In this document: one piece after another, positions 27,852-37,944 of the stretch | Numbering within the stretch: the stretch's first letter is position 1 | Layout: each line of letters opens with the position of its first letter | From: Bradyrhizobium sp. CB1717 | GTDB lineage: Bacteria > Pseudomonadota > Alphaproteobacteria > Rhizobiales > Xanthobacteraceae | Assembly: GCF_029714325.1 (NCBI RefSeq) | Contig: NZ_CP121666.1 | Location: forward strand, 124,001 to 188,000 | Direction of reading: 5' to 3' | Length of the DNA stretch: 64,000 nt | Notes under the pieces: model-generated | The model's input: the letters and a program-made list of their open reading frames with translations, nothing else | Databases searched by the model: none | What the model was told of the DNA's origin: nothing | Translations under genes and position numbers: made by a program

Positions 27852-28817
27852 ATGGGGACGGTCCTTGATTCAGTCGGCAAGCTGATTGCCGCGTACCTCT
27901 CGAAGGAGGTGCCGGGCTATGAGCCGTTCACGCCCAGCGACCCCGAGCATCTGCGCGGCATCATCGAGCCCGGCGACGTGCTGCTGGTCGAGGGCAACAA
28001 CCGCATCTCCGGCATCATCAAATATCTGACGCAGTCGACCTGGTCGCATGCCGCGCTCTATGTCGGTCCGGTCGAGGGCGCCGTGGAGCCCGACGGCGAA
28101 CCGCATGTGCTGATCGAGGCCAATATCGGCGAGGGCGTCACCTCGGCGCCGCTGTCGAAATACTTTCCGTATCACACCCGGGTCTGCCGCCCGGTCGGGC
28201 TGTCCTATGAGGACCGCACCACGGTCTGCCGCTATGCCATCAACCGCATCGGCTTCGGCTACGACACCAAGAACATCCTCGACCTGATGCGCTTCCTGTT
28301 CCCGCTGCCGGTGCCGCAGCGCTGGCGGCGGCGCATGATCGCGCTCGGCTCGGGCGATCCGACCAAGATCATCTGCTCGGCACTGATCGCACAGGCCTTC
28401 GACGCGGTGCGCTATCCGATCCTGCCGAAGATCACCAAGGCCGGCAGCCGCGCCGCTCGCCGCGAGATCCTGCACATCCGCGATTCCTCGCTGTACATGC
28501 CGCGCGACTTCGACATCTCGCCCTATTTCGAGGTGGTCAAGCCCACGATCGTCAATGGATTCGACTACACCGCCCTGCACTGGGCCGACAAGCAAAAGCC
28601 GCTCGAGGAGGTGGCGGGCACTTTCAGTGTGTTTCCAGAAACGCTCCGTGCGCCGCCGCTCGTTCCTGAAGCGATTGACGAAGAGACGCCGGCTGAAGTT
28701 CCGGCTGAGGAAGTGAACGCGCAGCCGGCGGAGATGGGCGTCGCGTTCTCCGAGCATTTCGTGCTGCTGAGCGAGCTCGCGACGTACCGCGCGCGGGCGC
28801 GGGAGATCGCGGCGTAA
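27852..28817 (+). CDS. Permuted papain-like (YiiX/YebB, C92-type) cysteine hydrolase
   Basis: The 321-residue protein has the circularly permuted NlpC/P60-type motifs: the histidine region STWSHAALYVG (residues 57-67) and the later cysteine region KIICSALIAQAF (about residues 175-186). The order His before Cys marks the permuted family. Such enzymes may be amidases or peptidases acting on cell wall or lipids; the substrate is not known. There is no signal peptide, so it may be cytoplasmic or membrane-associated. The C-terminal 90 residues are less conserved and acidic. The start at 27852 has GGGGGAG eight bases upstream; an earlier ATG at 27768 is possible. Confidence 0.7.
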   Translation: MGTVLDSVGKLIAAYLSKEVPGYEPFTPSDPEHLRGIIEPGDVLLVEGNNRISGIIKYLTQSTWSHAALYVGPVEGAVEPDGEPHVLIEANIGEGVTSAPLSKYFPYHTRVCRPVGLSYEDRTTVCRYAINRIGFGYDTKNILDLMRFLFPLPVPQRWRRRMIALGSGDPTKIICSALIAQAFDAVRYPILPKITKAGSRAARREILHIRDSSLYMPRDFDISPYFEVVKPTIVNGFDYTALHWADKQKPLEEVAGTFSVFPETLRAPPLVPEAIDEETPAEVPAEEVNAQPAEMGVAFSEHFVLLSELATYRARAREIAA

Positions 28818-28831
28818 GTTACGCCCCAAAC

Positions 28832-28959
28832 GTCGTCCTGGCGAAAGCCAGGACCCATTACCCCAGAGAGCAGTTTGGCGAAGACTCGTCGCTCGGTACG
28901 CCTACCGAGCGCAATCGATGAATTCCGCGGTATGGGTCCTGGCTTTCGCCAGGACGACG
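28832..28959. repeat. Palindromic repeat (gtcctggcgaaagccaggaccca family)
   Basis: The left arm gtcgtcctggcgaaagccag is inverted to ctggctttcgccaggacgac on the right. Each arm also contains its own small palindrome, ctggc/gccag. The spacer is about 85 bases. A second copy is at 56246-56364. Confidence 0.9.
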
Positions 28960-28987
28960 CTAGAGGAAAACGGCGCTCTCTCTCCAC

Positions 28988-29074
28988 CGTCATTGCGAGG
29001 AGCTCTTGCGACGAAGCAAACCAGACTGCCTCCGCGGTAACAGTCTAGATTGCTTCGCTGCGCTCGCAATGACG
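28988..29074. repeat. Palindromic repeat (cgtcattgcgag ... ctcgcaatgacg)
   Basis: The segment starts cgtcattgcgagg and ends cgctcgcaatgacg, a 12-base inverted pair; internal gaagcaa/ttgcttc also pair. It is the only copy of this type seen in the window. It lies just downstream of csoR and next to another repeat. Confidence 0.8.
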
Positions 29075-29089
29075 TCGGAGAGAGCGCCC

Positions 29090-29365
29090 CTACCGCTCCG
29101 CCCGTCCGATCACTGCCATCAACTCCGCGATCTTCTCGCGCTGGTCGGCCTTGTCGCCACTCGCAATCGCGTGCTCGACGCAATGGGCGACGTGGTCCTT
29201 CAAAACCTCCTCCTCGACCCGGCGCAGCGCGGCGCGCACCGCCGAGATCTGCGTCACGATGTCGATGCAGTAGCGGTCTTCCTCGACCATTTTCGAGAGA
29301 CCACGAACCTGGCCCTCGATCCGGCCGAGACGTTTTCCAACGGATGCCTTGATGTCCTTGCGCAT
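29090..29365 (-). CDS. csoR: CsoR-family copper-sensing repressor
   Basis: The 91-residue helical protein matches the CsoR/RcnR (DUF156) fold. Key ligands are present with exact CsoR spacing: C33, H58 and C62 (cysteine, then histidine 25 later, cysteine four later), a Cu(I) site. The [16 protein letters not shown] motif in helix 1 binds DNA with the tetramer. The gene starts at 29365, with an operator palindrome (29375-29391) 9 bases upstream, and is divergent from a copper P-type ATPase gene. It most likely represses both until Cu(I) binds. RcnR-like nickel or formaldehyde sensors would lack this cysteine-histidine-cysteine set. Confidence 0.9.
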   Translation of the reverse strand: MRKDIKASVGKRLGRIEGQVRGLSKMVEEDRYCIDIVTQISAVRAALRRVEEEVLKDHVAHCVEHAIASGDKADQREKIAELMAVIGRAER

Positions 29366-29374
29366 GGGGTCTAT

Positions 29375-29391
29375 ATACCCCTACCGGGTAT
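29375..29391. promoter_or_regulatory. CsoR-type operator between csoR and the copper ATPase gene
   Basis: The 17-base palindrome ATACCC-CTACC-GGGTAT lies in the 62-base gap between two divergent starts. GC-rich ACCC...GGGT half-sites with a short centre are characteristic of CsoR/RcnR family operators. It would block both promoters in one binding event. Confidence 0.75.
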
Positions 29392-29427
29392 GGGTTGCAA
29401 GACCCGCTGAAAGGCCGGAGCATGGGA

Positions 29428-31887
<2,460 letters not shown>

Positions 31888-31904
31888 GCAAGCGAGTTAG
31901 AATC

Positions 31905-31989
31905 GTAGCCCGGAGGGAGCGCAGCGAAATCCGGGTTCTGCTAGCATACGGGCACTGTTCCGGATTGCGCTACGCTCCATCCGGGCTAC
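31905..31989. repeat. Palindromic repeat (gtagcccggatgg family)
   Basis: It starts gtagcccggagggagcgcag and ends gctccatccgggctac, an inverted pair with one or two mismatches. It lies between the copper ATPase and nikR. Confidence 0.85.
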
Positions 31990-32027
31990 GCAGTAACGGA
32001 TTGGGCAAGTCGCGCGGAGAGGACCTG

Positions 32028-32474
32028 ATGCAGCGGATCACGATCACGATCGAGGACGATCTCCTGGCGGAGATCGATGCGGCAGCCGAGGCGCGCGGCT
32101 ATCAGAACCGCTCCGAGATCATCCGCGACCTCGCGCGCGCCGGGCTGCAGCAGAGCACGGAGGACACCGCGCAGACCGGCCAATGCGTCGCCGGTCTCGT
32201 CTATGTCTACGACCACGCCGCGCGCGATCTGTCGAAACGCCTGGTGCAGGAATTCCACGGCCATCACGACCTCGCGCTGGCGACGCTGCACGTCCACCTC
32301 GACGACAACAATTGCATGGAGATGACGGCGCTGCGCGGCGCGGCCGATGAGGTCAGGCATTTCGCCGACCACATCATCGCCGAACGCGGCGTGCGCTACG
32401 GCCGCGTGGTGATGATCCCGACGGGAGAGGGCAAGCAAGTAAAAGCGCGCAAGCACGGGCACCGGCACGAGTAG
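32028..32474 (+). CDS. nikR: Nickel-responsive regulator NikR
   Basis: The 148-residue protein has a ribbon-helix-helix N terminus (QRITITIEDDLLAEID and RSEIIRDLARAGL) and an ACT-like C-terminal domain. Ni(II) ligands occur at the expected places: H77 (from the partner subunit) and H88, H90 and C96, one residue later than in E. coli NikR. It represses nickel uptake genes when nickel is sufficient. The ATG at 32028 has GGAGAGGA upstream. No nickel transporter or hydrogenase gene is beside it in this window, so its targets are elsewhere. The tail is lysine- and histidine-rich. Confidence 0.93.
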   Translation: MQRITITIEDDLLAEIDAAAEARGYQNRSEIIRDLARAGLQQSTEDTAQTGQCVAGLVYVYDHAARDLSKRLVQEFHGHHDLALATLHVHLDDNNCMEMTALRGAADEVRHFADHIIAERGVRYGRVVMIPTGEGKQVKARKHGHRHE

Positions 32475-32501
32475 CGTGAACCGGCCGCACAGTCGGTGCC
32501 G

Positions 32502-32660
32502 ACCCCTCTCCCCTTGTGTGGGAGAGGGTGGCTCACCGCGGAGCGGTGAGACGGGTGAGGGGTATGTCTCCGCGAGTCTCACTCCAAGCTTGTCTTGCGG
32601 AGACATACCCCTCATCCGGCGCTTCGCGCCACCTTCTCCCACAACAAGGGGAGAAGGGAA
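32502..32660. repeat. Composite inverted repeat, CCCTCCCC-like variant
   Basis: The left arm acccctctccccttgtgtgg and the right arm ccaccttctcccacaacaag carry inverted ggagag motifs; the inner arms ggggtatgtctccgcgag and cggagacataccc are inverted. It is a relative of the 17513-17669 copy. It occupies most of the 291-base gap after nikR. Confidence 0.75.
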
Positions 32661-32733
32661 GACAGCACCCGCCCTTGCCGAAGCCGCATTCGGTGTCTAC
32701 CTCTCGCGAAGTGTCTACCTCAGAGGGTCCCCC

Positions 32734-32769
32734 ATGCTGGATGCCGCCGTGAAGGCGCTGTCGCAATGA
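32734..32769 (+). other. Eleven-codon ORF overlapping the EI24 start (leader or frameshifted N terminus)
   Basis: An ATG at 32734 with GAGGG five bases before it opens MLDAAVKALSQ and stops at 32767-32769, overlapping the EI24 ATG at 32766 as ATGA. From memory, relatives of the next gene start with a similar segment joined in frame to the same next residues. A missing base in CA(G/A)ATG would then explain it. A coupled leader peptide is the alternative. Confidence 0.45.
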
Positions 32770-33473
32770 TCTCGCCGCCGATGCGCACGATCCTGTGGCG
32801 TTCGATCGGGGTCGCGCTCGTGCTGATCACCGTGCTGGCGATCGGCCTGCAGCGGCTCCTCAGCTGGTTTGCGACCTCTGGCGAGGTCTGGCTGGAGGGC
32901 CTGCTCGGACCGGGCTGGCACTCCTCGCTCGAGGTTCTCTCCTGGATCGTCTCGATCGCGGCCGGCCTCGGCGTCGTGTTCGGCGGCATCTTCCTGATGC
33001 CGGCGATCACCTCGCTGGTGGCGAGCCTGTTCGTCGACGACGTCGCCGACATCGTCGAGCGCGAGCATTATCCCGCCGAGCGGCCGGGCGTCGCGCTGCC
33101 GTTCAGCCAGGCGATCTTCGAGGGTATCAAGACCGCGCTGCTGGCCATCCTGGTTTACCTGGCTGCGCTGCCGCTGGTGTTGTTCGCCGGCGCGGGCTTC
33201 CTGATCTTCTTCATTGCCGCCGCCTGGCTCCTGGGCCGCGAATATTTCGAGCTCGCCGCGATGCGCTTCCGCTCCCCGGAGGAAGCCAAGGCGATGCGGC
33301 GCGACAATGCCGCGACCATCTTCACCGCGGGCCTGTTCATCGCGGCCTTCGTCTCGATCCCGATCGTCAATCTGGCGACGCCGATCTTCGGCATGGCCTT
33401 CATGGTCCACATGCACAAGCGCCTGTCAGGCCCGCGCCCCGAGCTGATCGAGCCGGCGCGTCAGATGCGCTGA
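32766..33473 (+). CDS. EI24/CysZ-like multipass membrane protein
   Basis: The 235-residue protein has about five hydrophobic segments and the EI24/CysZ family feel: VVFGGIFLMPAITSLVASLF, AILVYLAALPLVLFAGAGF and MRRDNAATIFTAGLFIAAF. CysZ proteins carry sulfate; other EI24 members have unclear roles, so no substrate is assigned. The N terminus may be shortened: see the ORF at 32734-32769. The start used is an ATG overlapping the previous short ORF's stop. It lies downstream of nikR after a repeat. Confidence 0.8.
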   Translation: MISPPMRTILWRSIGVALVLITVLAIGLQRLLSWFATSGEVWLEGLLGPGWHSSLEVLSWIVSIAAGLGVVFGGIFLMPAITSLVASLFVDDVADIVEREHYPAERPGVALPFSQAIFEGIKTALLAILVYLAALPLVLFAGAGFLIFFIAAAWLLGREYFELAAMRFRSPEEAKAMRRDNAATIFTAGLFIAAFVSIPIVNLATPIFGMAFMVHMHKRLSGPRPELIEPARQMR

Positions 33474-33493
33474 CGACGGCGGGCGCGGCCTGC

Positions 33494-34246
33494 TCAGACC
33501 GTCTTCTCCGGCCAGCGGCAGAGATCGTTGATCAGGCACACCTCGCAGCGCGGCTTGCGTGCGAGGCAGGTATAGCGGCCGTGGAGGATCAGCCAGTGAT
33601 GCGCATGCAGCATGAACTCGGCCGGGATCACCTTTTCGAGGCCGAGCTCGACGTCGAGCGGCGTCTTGCCGGGCGCAAGCCCCGTGCGATTGCCGACACG
33701 GAAGACATGGGTGTCCACCGCCATCGTGTGCTCGCCGAAGGCCATGTTGAGTACGACATTGGCGGTCTTGCGCCCCGCACCGGGCAATGACTCGATCTCG
33801 GCGCGCGTGCGCGGCACCTCGCCGCCGAAATCGCTGAGCACTTTTGCCGAGAGCGCGATGACGTTCTTGGCCTTGGTGCGATAGAGGCCGATGGTCTTGA
33901 TGTAGTCGCGCAAGCGCTCCTCGCCGAGATCGAGCATCTTCTGCGGCGTATCGGCGACCTCGAACAACGCGCGCGTCGCCTTGTTGACGCCGGCATCAGT
34001 CGCCTGCGCCGACAGCACCACGGCGACCAGCAGCGTGAACGGGTTGACGTGCTCGAGCTCGCCCTTCGGCTCCGGATTGGCCTTGCGGAAGCGGCTGAAG
34101 ACCTCGTGGATCTCCGCCGGCGTCCACGGTTTTATGGCCTTGAGCGATTTCTTGGCGGGAGCCTTCGGTTTCGCGACCGCCGCCTTTGCCTTTTTCTTCG
34201 GCACGGCGGCTTTGCGCGGGACCGGCTTGCGGGTGATTTTCGCCAT
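33494..34246 (-). CDS. nth: Endonuclease III
   Basis: The 250-residue protein is an HhH-GPD DNA glycosylase/AP lyase: LPGAGRKTANVV holds the catalytic lysine, VDTHVFRV the aspartate, and a C-terminal 4Fe-4S loop CLARKPRCEVCLINDLC. It removes oxidised pyrimidines in base-excision repair. A 35-residue N-terminal Lys/Ala/Pro-rich tail precedes the core, as in many rhizobial members. The ATG at 34246 (MAKITRKP) is preferred to a frame-open ATG at 34297. It is divergent from the DUF2244 gene with just 22 bases between starts. Confidence 0.95.
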   Translation of the reverse strand: MAKITRKPVPRKAAVPKKKAKAAVAKPKAPAKKSLKAIKPWTPAEIHEVFSRFRKANPEPKGELEHVNPFTLLVAVVLSAQATDAGVNKATRALFEVADTPQKMLDLGEERLRDYIKTIGLYRTKAKNVIALSAKVLSDFGGEVPRTRAEIESLPGAGRKTANVVLNMAFGEHTMAVDTHVFRVGNRTGLAPGKTPLDVELGLEKVIPAEFMLHAHHWLILHGRYTCLARKPRCEVCLINDLCRWPEKTV

Positions 34247-34268
34247 GATCGGGATATACTGAGGGACG

Positions 34269-34802
34269 ATGAGCACAGGCAACGAAATTGAGCGCAAGGA
34301 TTTTGAAGATCAGCGCGAAGTGCAGATCTTCTCCGCGCTGCTGACGCCGCACCGCTCGCTGAACCGCACCGGGTTTCTCGCCGTGATGCTGTTCCTGAGC
34401 GTCGTCAGCTTTGCCACCGGCCTCGCCTTCCTGTTGAAGGGCGCCTGGCCCGTGCTCGGCTTCTTTGGTCTCGACGTGCTCGTGGTCTGGTGGGCCTTCA
34501 GGGTCAATTTCGGCACGGGGCGGGCACGCGAGGAGATCACCGTCACGACCTCCGAACTGCGGGTGCGGCGCATCAGCCATCGCGGTCAGGTCGCCGAATG
34601 GACCTTCAATCCGCTCTGGGTCCGCCTCGACATGGAAGTCGACGAGGATTTCGGCATCGAGCACCTCTACCTGATCTCGCGCGGCCACCAGATCCAGCTT
34701 GCGAGGTTCCTGGGACCTGAGGAAAAGGCAAGCTTTTACAAAGGCTTGGTCGAGGCGCTGAACGCCGCCAAGCGTGGGCCGACCTACAACCCGATCAACT
34801 GA
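34269..34802 (+). CDS. DUF2244 domain-containing membrane protein
   Basis: The 177-residue product has two adjacent hydrophobic segments near residues 40-80 (FLAVMLFLSVVSFATGLAF and AWPVLGFFGLDVLVVWWAF) and the DUF2244 tail with TTSELRVRRISHRGQVAEW. The family is integral-membrane, of unknown function, common in alphaproteobacteria and often next to nth. The ATG at 34269 is close to the nth start on the other strand. Confidence 0.85.
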   Translation: MSTGNEIERKDFEDQREVQIFSALLTPHRSLNRTGFLAVMLFLSVVSFATGLAFLLKGAWPVLGFFGLDVLVVWWAFRVNFGTGRAREEITVTTSELRVRRISHRGQVAEWTFNPLWVRLDMEVDEDFGIEHLYLISRGHQIQLARFLGPEEKASFYKGLVEALNAAKRGPTYNPIN

Positions 34803-34856
34803 TCCCAGTCGGAAATCGGGTGGTTTCAGACCCGCCCCTCTCCTACATTTCAGGTC

Positions 34857-35753
34857 ATGATGACACTCGCAATCCATGACCAGCGCCTGGCCAAGCCGGG
34901 CCCCCAGAACGCCGCGCTGCGGGATTACGATTCCGTGCGCCGGGCGATCGCGTTCATCTCGGAGAACTGGCGCGCGCAGCCGACCATCGAGGCGATGGCG
35001 GATGCGGCCGGCGTCACGCCGGATGAGCTGCACCATCTGTTCCGCCGCTGGGCTTCGATCACGCCGAAGGCTTTCATGCAGGCGCTTACCCTGGACCATG
35101 CGAAGGGCCTGCTGCGGGACTCCGCGAGCATCCTCGACGCCGCGCTCGACTCCGGGCTGTCAGGTCCTGGCCGGCTGCACGATCTCTTCGTCACCCATGA
35201 AGCGATGTCGCCGGGCGAATGGAAGAACGGCGGCGCGGGGCTCACCTTGCGCTACGGCTTCCATCCCTCGCCGTTCGGCACCGCCATCGTGATCGCGACC
35301 GACCGCGGCCTCTCGGGCCTCGCCTTCGCCGATCATGGCGAAGAGAAGATCGCGCTCGCCGACATGACGCGGCGCTGGCCGAAGGCGACCTATGTCGAAG
35401 ATCACGAAGGCACCGCGCCGCTCGCCGCGCGCATCTTCGACCCGAAACTCTGGCGGCCCGACCAGCCGCTGCGCGTGGTTCTGATCGGCACCGATTTCGA
35501 AGTGCGGGTGTGGGAGACGCTGCTGAAGATTCCGATGGGCCGCGCGGTGTCCTATTCCGACATCGCCTGCAACATCGACAGCCCGAAGGCCTCGCGCGCC
35601 GTCGGCGCTGCGGTCGGCAAGAACCCGGTCTCGTTCGTCGTGCCCTGCCACCGCGCACTCAGCAAGAGCGGCACGCTCACCGGCTATCACTGGGGCATCA
35701 CCCGCAAGCAGGCGATGCTGGGCTGGGAAGCCGGGCGGGTCGGGATGCAGTAA
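34857..35753 (+). CDS. ada: Ada-like AraC regulator fused to O6-methylguanine-DNA methyltransferase
   Basis: The 298-residue protein has an AraC-type HTH domain (residues 25-125, EAMADAAGVTPDELHHLFRR) followed by a methylguanine-DNA methyltransferase domain with the active-site motif VPCHRAL (cysteine 264) and GYHWGITRKQAML. It repairs O6-alkylguanine by suicide transfer to C264. It has no N-terminal Ada metal-binding domain with the Cys cluster that senses methylphosphotriesters, so methylation-triggered activation of the usual kind is not expected. The gene is monocistronic. Two ATGs (34857, 34860) are adjacent. Confidence 0.9.
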   Translation: MMTLAIHDQRLAKPGPQNAALRDYDSVRRAIAFISENWRAQPTIEAMADAAGVTPDELHHLFRRWASITPKAFMQALTLDHAKGLLRDSASILDAALDSGLSGPGRLHDLFVTHEAMSPGEWKNGGAGLTLRYGFHPSPFGTAIVIATDRGLSGLAFADHGEEKIALADMTRRWPKATYVEDHEGTAPLAARIFDPKLWRPDQPLRVVLIGTDFEVRVWETLLKIPMGRAVSYSDIACNIDSPKASRAVGAAVGKNPVSFVVPCHRALSKSGTLTGYHWGITRKQAMLGWEAGRVGMQ

Positions 35754-35772
35754 GCGCAACGAGCACACTGCC

Positions 35773-35862
35773 GTAGGGCGGGCAAAGCGAAGCGTGCCCA
35801 CCTTGTGTAAATGATCACGGAAAGGTGGTGGGCACGGCGCTGCGCGCCTTTGCCCACCCTAC
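35773..35862. repeat. Palindromic repeat (gtagggtgggcaaag family)
   Basis: It starts gtagggcgggcaaagcgaag and ends gcctttgcccaccctac; inner arms gtgcccacc and ggtggtgggcac are inverted. A second copy is at 50080-50170. It lies between convergent genes. Confidence 0.85.
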
Positions 35863-35872
35863 GAGACCTTCG

Positions 35873-36496
35873 TTAGCCCGCCAGATCCAGCTTCGAGGCC
35901 ACGGTCGAATCCGCGTTCAGCCGGTAGATGATCGGCACGCCGGTGGCGAGCTCGCGCTTCAAAATGCCTTCCGGCGACAGCTTCTCCAGCACCATGATCA
36001 GCGCGCGCAGCGAGTTGCCGTGGGCAGCGACCAGGGTGCACTTGCCGTTGAGCACGGCGGGCAGGATCTCCTGCACATAGTACGGCAATGCGCGGGCGAG
36101 CGTGTCCTTCAGGCTTTCGCCGCCGGGCGGCGGCACATCGTAGGAGCGGCGCCAGACATGCACCTGCTCCTCGCCCCACTTCTTGCGCGCATCGTCCTTG
36201 TTGAGGCCGGAGAGATCGCCATAGTCGCGCTCGTTCAGCGCGAGGTCCTTCGAGGTCGGCAGGCCCTCCTGGCCGAGCTCGCCGAGGATGAGGTCGAGCG
36301 TGTGCTGCGCGCGCGTCAGCACCGAAGTGAAGGCGACGTCGAACACGAGGCCCTGCGCCTTCAGCTTGCGGCCGGCTTCCTTCGCTTCCTTCACGCCGAG
36401 CTCGGTGAGGTCGGGGTCCTTCCAGCCCGTGAACAGGTTCTTCAGATTCCATTCGCTCTGGCCGTGGCGCACGAGCACGAGGAGACGTTCGCTCAT
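35873..36496 (-). CDS. gpmA: 2,3-bisphosphoglycerate-dependent phosphoglycerate mutase
   Basis: The 207-residue protein has the histidine phosphatase signature [10 protein letters not shown] (catalytic histidine near residue 11), the phrase [28 protein letters not shown] and the second catalytic histidine in [11 protein letters not shown]. It interconverts 3- and 2-phosphoglycerate in glycolysis. The ATG at 36496 follows dapB by 23 bases, so both may be co-transcribed. The longer open frame to 36586 is rejected since it overlaps dapB and lacks homology. Confidence 0.95.
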   Translation of the reverse strand: MSERLLVLVRHGQSEWNLKNLFTGWKDPDLTELGVKEAKEAGRKLKAQGLVFDVAFTSVLTRAQHTLDLILGELGQEGLPTSKDLALNERDYGDLSGLNKDDARKKWGEEQVHVWRRSYDVPPPGGESLKDTLARALPYYVQEILPAVLNGKCTLVAAHGNSLRALIMVLEKLSPEGILKRELATGVPIIYRLNADSTVASKLDLAG

Positions 36497-36519
36497 TGAC
36501 TGCTTTCCGTTGGGTTCGA

Positions 36520-37335
36520 TCAGAAATCGGCGAGGCCGAGCACGTCGGCCATGGAATAGTGCCCCGGCGCCTTGCCATGCGCCCACAGCGCCGCCTTGAG
36601 CGCGCCGTGCGCGAACAGCATGCGATCCTCGGCCTGGTGCGACAGCGTCAAACGTTCGAACGGCCCAAGGAAGGTCACGCTGTGGTCGCCGGCGACGGTG
36701 CCGCCGCGCAAGGAAGCGAAGCCGATATTGCCCGGCCGGCGCGCGCCGGTGATGCCGTCACGACCGCGCTCGGAATGTTCATCGAGGGTGACGCCGCGGC
36801 CGCTGGCTGCCGCCTGCCCCAGCATCAGCGCCGTGCCCGAGGGCGCATCGACCTTCATGCGGTGATGGGTCTCGACGATCTCGATGTCGAAGCTCTGGTC
36901 GAGCGCCTTGGCGACACGCTTGACCACGGCGGCGAGCAGATTGACGCCCAGGCTCATATTGCCCGACTGCACCACGACCGCGCGGTTGGTGACGCTCTTG
37001 ATCACCGCATTGTCGGAACCGGACAGCCCGGTCGTGCCGATGACATGCACGAGGCCGCGCTCGGCGGCGATCGCGACATTGGCGATGGTCGCGGCCGGCA
37101 CGGTGAAATCGAGGATGCCGTCGGCGTCCTTCGACATCGCCCAGAGATCGGCGGAAAGCTTGATGCCATTGGCCGGCAGGCCAGCGAGCACGCCGGCATC
37201 CTTGCCGAGCAGATCGGAGCCCGGCGCCTCCAGCGCGCCCGCCAGCACCGCCCCTTTGCTCTCGGCAATCGCCCGCACCAGCGCGCGGCCCATCCGGCCG
37301 CCGGCTCCTGCAACAATCAAGCGCATGTCGGACAT
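36520..37335 (-). CDS. dapB: 4-hydroxy-tetrahydrodipicolinate reductase
   Basis: The 271-residue protein has the N-terminal Rossmann motif [13 protein letters not shown] and the catalytic segment [16 protein letters not shown], both hallmarks of DapB. It reduces dihydrodipicolinate equivalents with NAD(P)H in lysine and meso-diaminopimelate synthesis. The ATG at 37335 has AAGGGA upstream; a later ATG at 37326 is possible. It lies just upstream of gpmA on the same strand. Confidence 0.96.
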   Translation of the reverse strand: MSDMRLIVAGAGGRMGRALVRAIAESKGAVLAGALEAPGSDLLGKDAGVLAGLPANGIKLSADLWAMSKDADGILDFTVPAATIANVAIAAERGLVHVIGTTGLSGSDNAVIKSVTNRAVVVQSGNMSLGVNLLAAVVKRVAKALDQSFDIEIVETHHRMKVDAPSGTALMLGQAAASGRGVTLDEHSERGRDGITGARRPGNIGFASLRGGTVAGDHSVTFLGPFERLTLSHQAEDRMLFAHGALKAALWAHGKAPGHYSMADVLGLADF

Positions 37336-37423
37336 GGTGTGATCCCTTTCGGAGGCCGTTGTAGCGGGGGGATGCAGTTCCGGCAACCGAGGGGGATTTA
37401 CCTAGATCGCAGCGACGCGCCGC

Positions 37424-37591
37424 CTCTTACCCTCCCCTGGAGGGGGAGGGTCGCTGGGCATGCAGCGAAGCGGAATGCACAGCGGGGTGGGGTGACGGTC
37501 TCTCCCCGGCGCACAGTGCCCGAGTGGAGAGATCACCCCACCCCGCTCGCGCTGCGCGCGATCGACCCTCCCCCTCCAGGGGAGGGTAAGA
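37424..37591. repeat. Long inverted repeat with CCCTCCCC-type ends
   Basis: The outer 29 bases at the left begin tcttaccctcccctggaggg, and the right end is their perfect reverse complement, ending aggggagggtaaga. Inner arms ggggtggggtgac and gatcaccccacccc are inverted too. This is the most perfect pair in the window apart from the DUF559 repeats. Spacer material includes gcagcgaagcg/cgctgcgcgcg. Confidence 0.9.
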
Positions 37592-37609
37592 GAGCGCCGC
37601 AGTCGAAAT

Positions 37610-37921
37610 CTACGAGTCCGACGGCTGCGGGCCGTCATAGCCCTCGATGATGATGAGGTCGGCGATCGAGTGCGGCTGGCGCACCTTGATGTTGGCCTGG
37701 TATTCCGGCGAGTTGTAGCAGGCGATCGCGGTTTCGTAGTCGGGGAATTCGATGACGACGTTGCGGGTGCGGCTGGCGCCCTCGACGGTGGTGAATTTGC
37801 CGCCGCGGACTGCGAAGCGGCCGCCCCATTTCTTGAAGATAGGGCCGTTGGCGACGACGTAGGGCTTGTAGCCCTCGTCATTGTTCACGTCGACGCGGCC
37901 GATCCAGTAGCCTTTTGCCAT
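37610..37921 (-). CDS. DUF1330 domain-containing protein
   Basis: The 103-residue protein matches DUF1330 (YWIGRVDVNNDEGYKPYVV, RNVVIEFPDYETAIACYNS, DLIIIEGYDGPQPSDS), a dimeric ferredoxin-like fold of unknown role. It starts at 37921 and is just downstream of pyrF on the same strand with 23 bases between, so it may be co-transcribed. Confidence 0.9.
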   Translation of the reverse strand: MAKGYWIGRVDVNNDEGYKPYVVANGPIFKKWGGRFAVRGGKFTTVEGASRTRNVVIEFPDYETAIACYNSPEYQANIKVRQPHSIADLIIIEGYDGPQPSDS

Positions 37922-37944
37922 TGTTCTTCTCCCTTGGTTGTTAC

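Noticed and set aside
28832..29074. CRISPR array
   Set aside because: The repeats are inverted palindromic elements of different families, not direct repeats with regular spacers.
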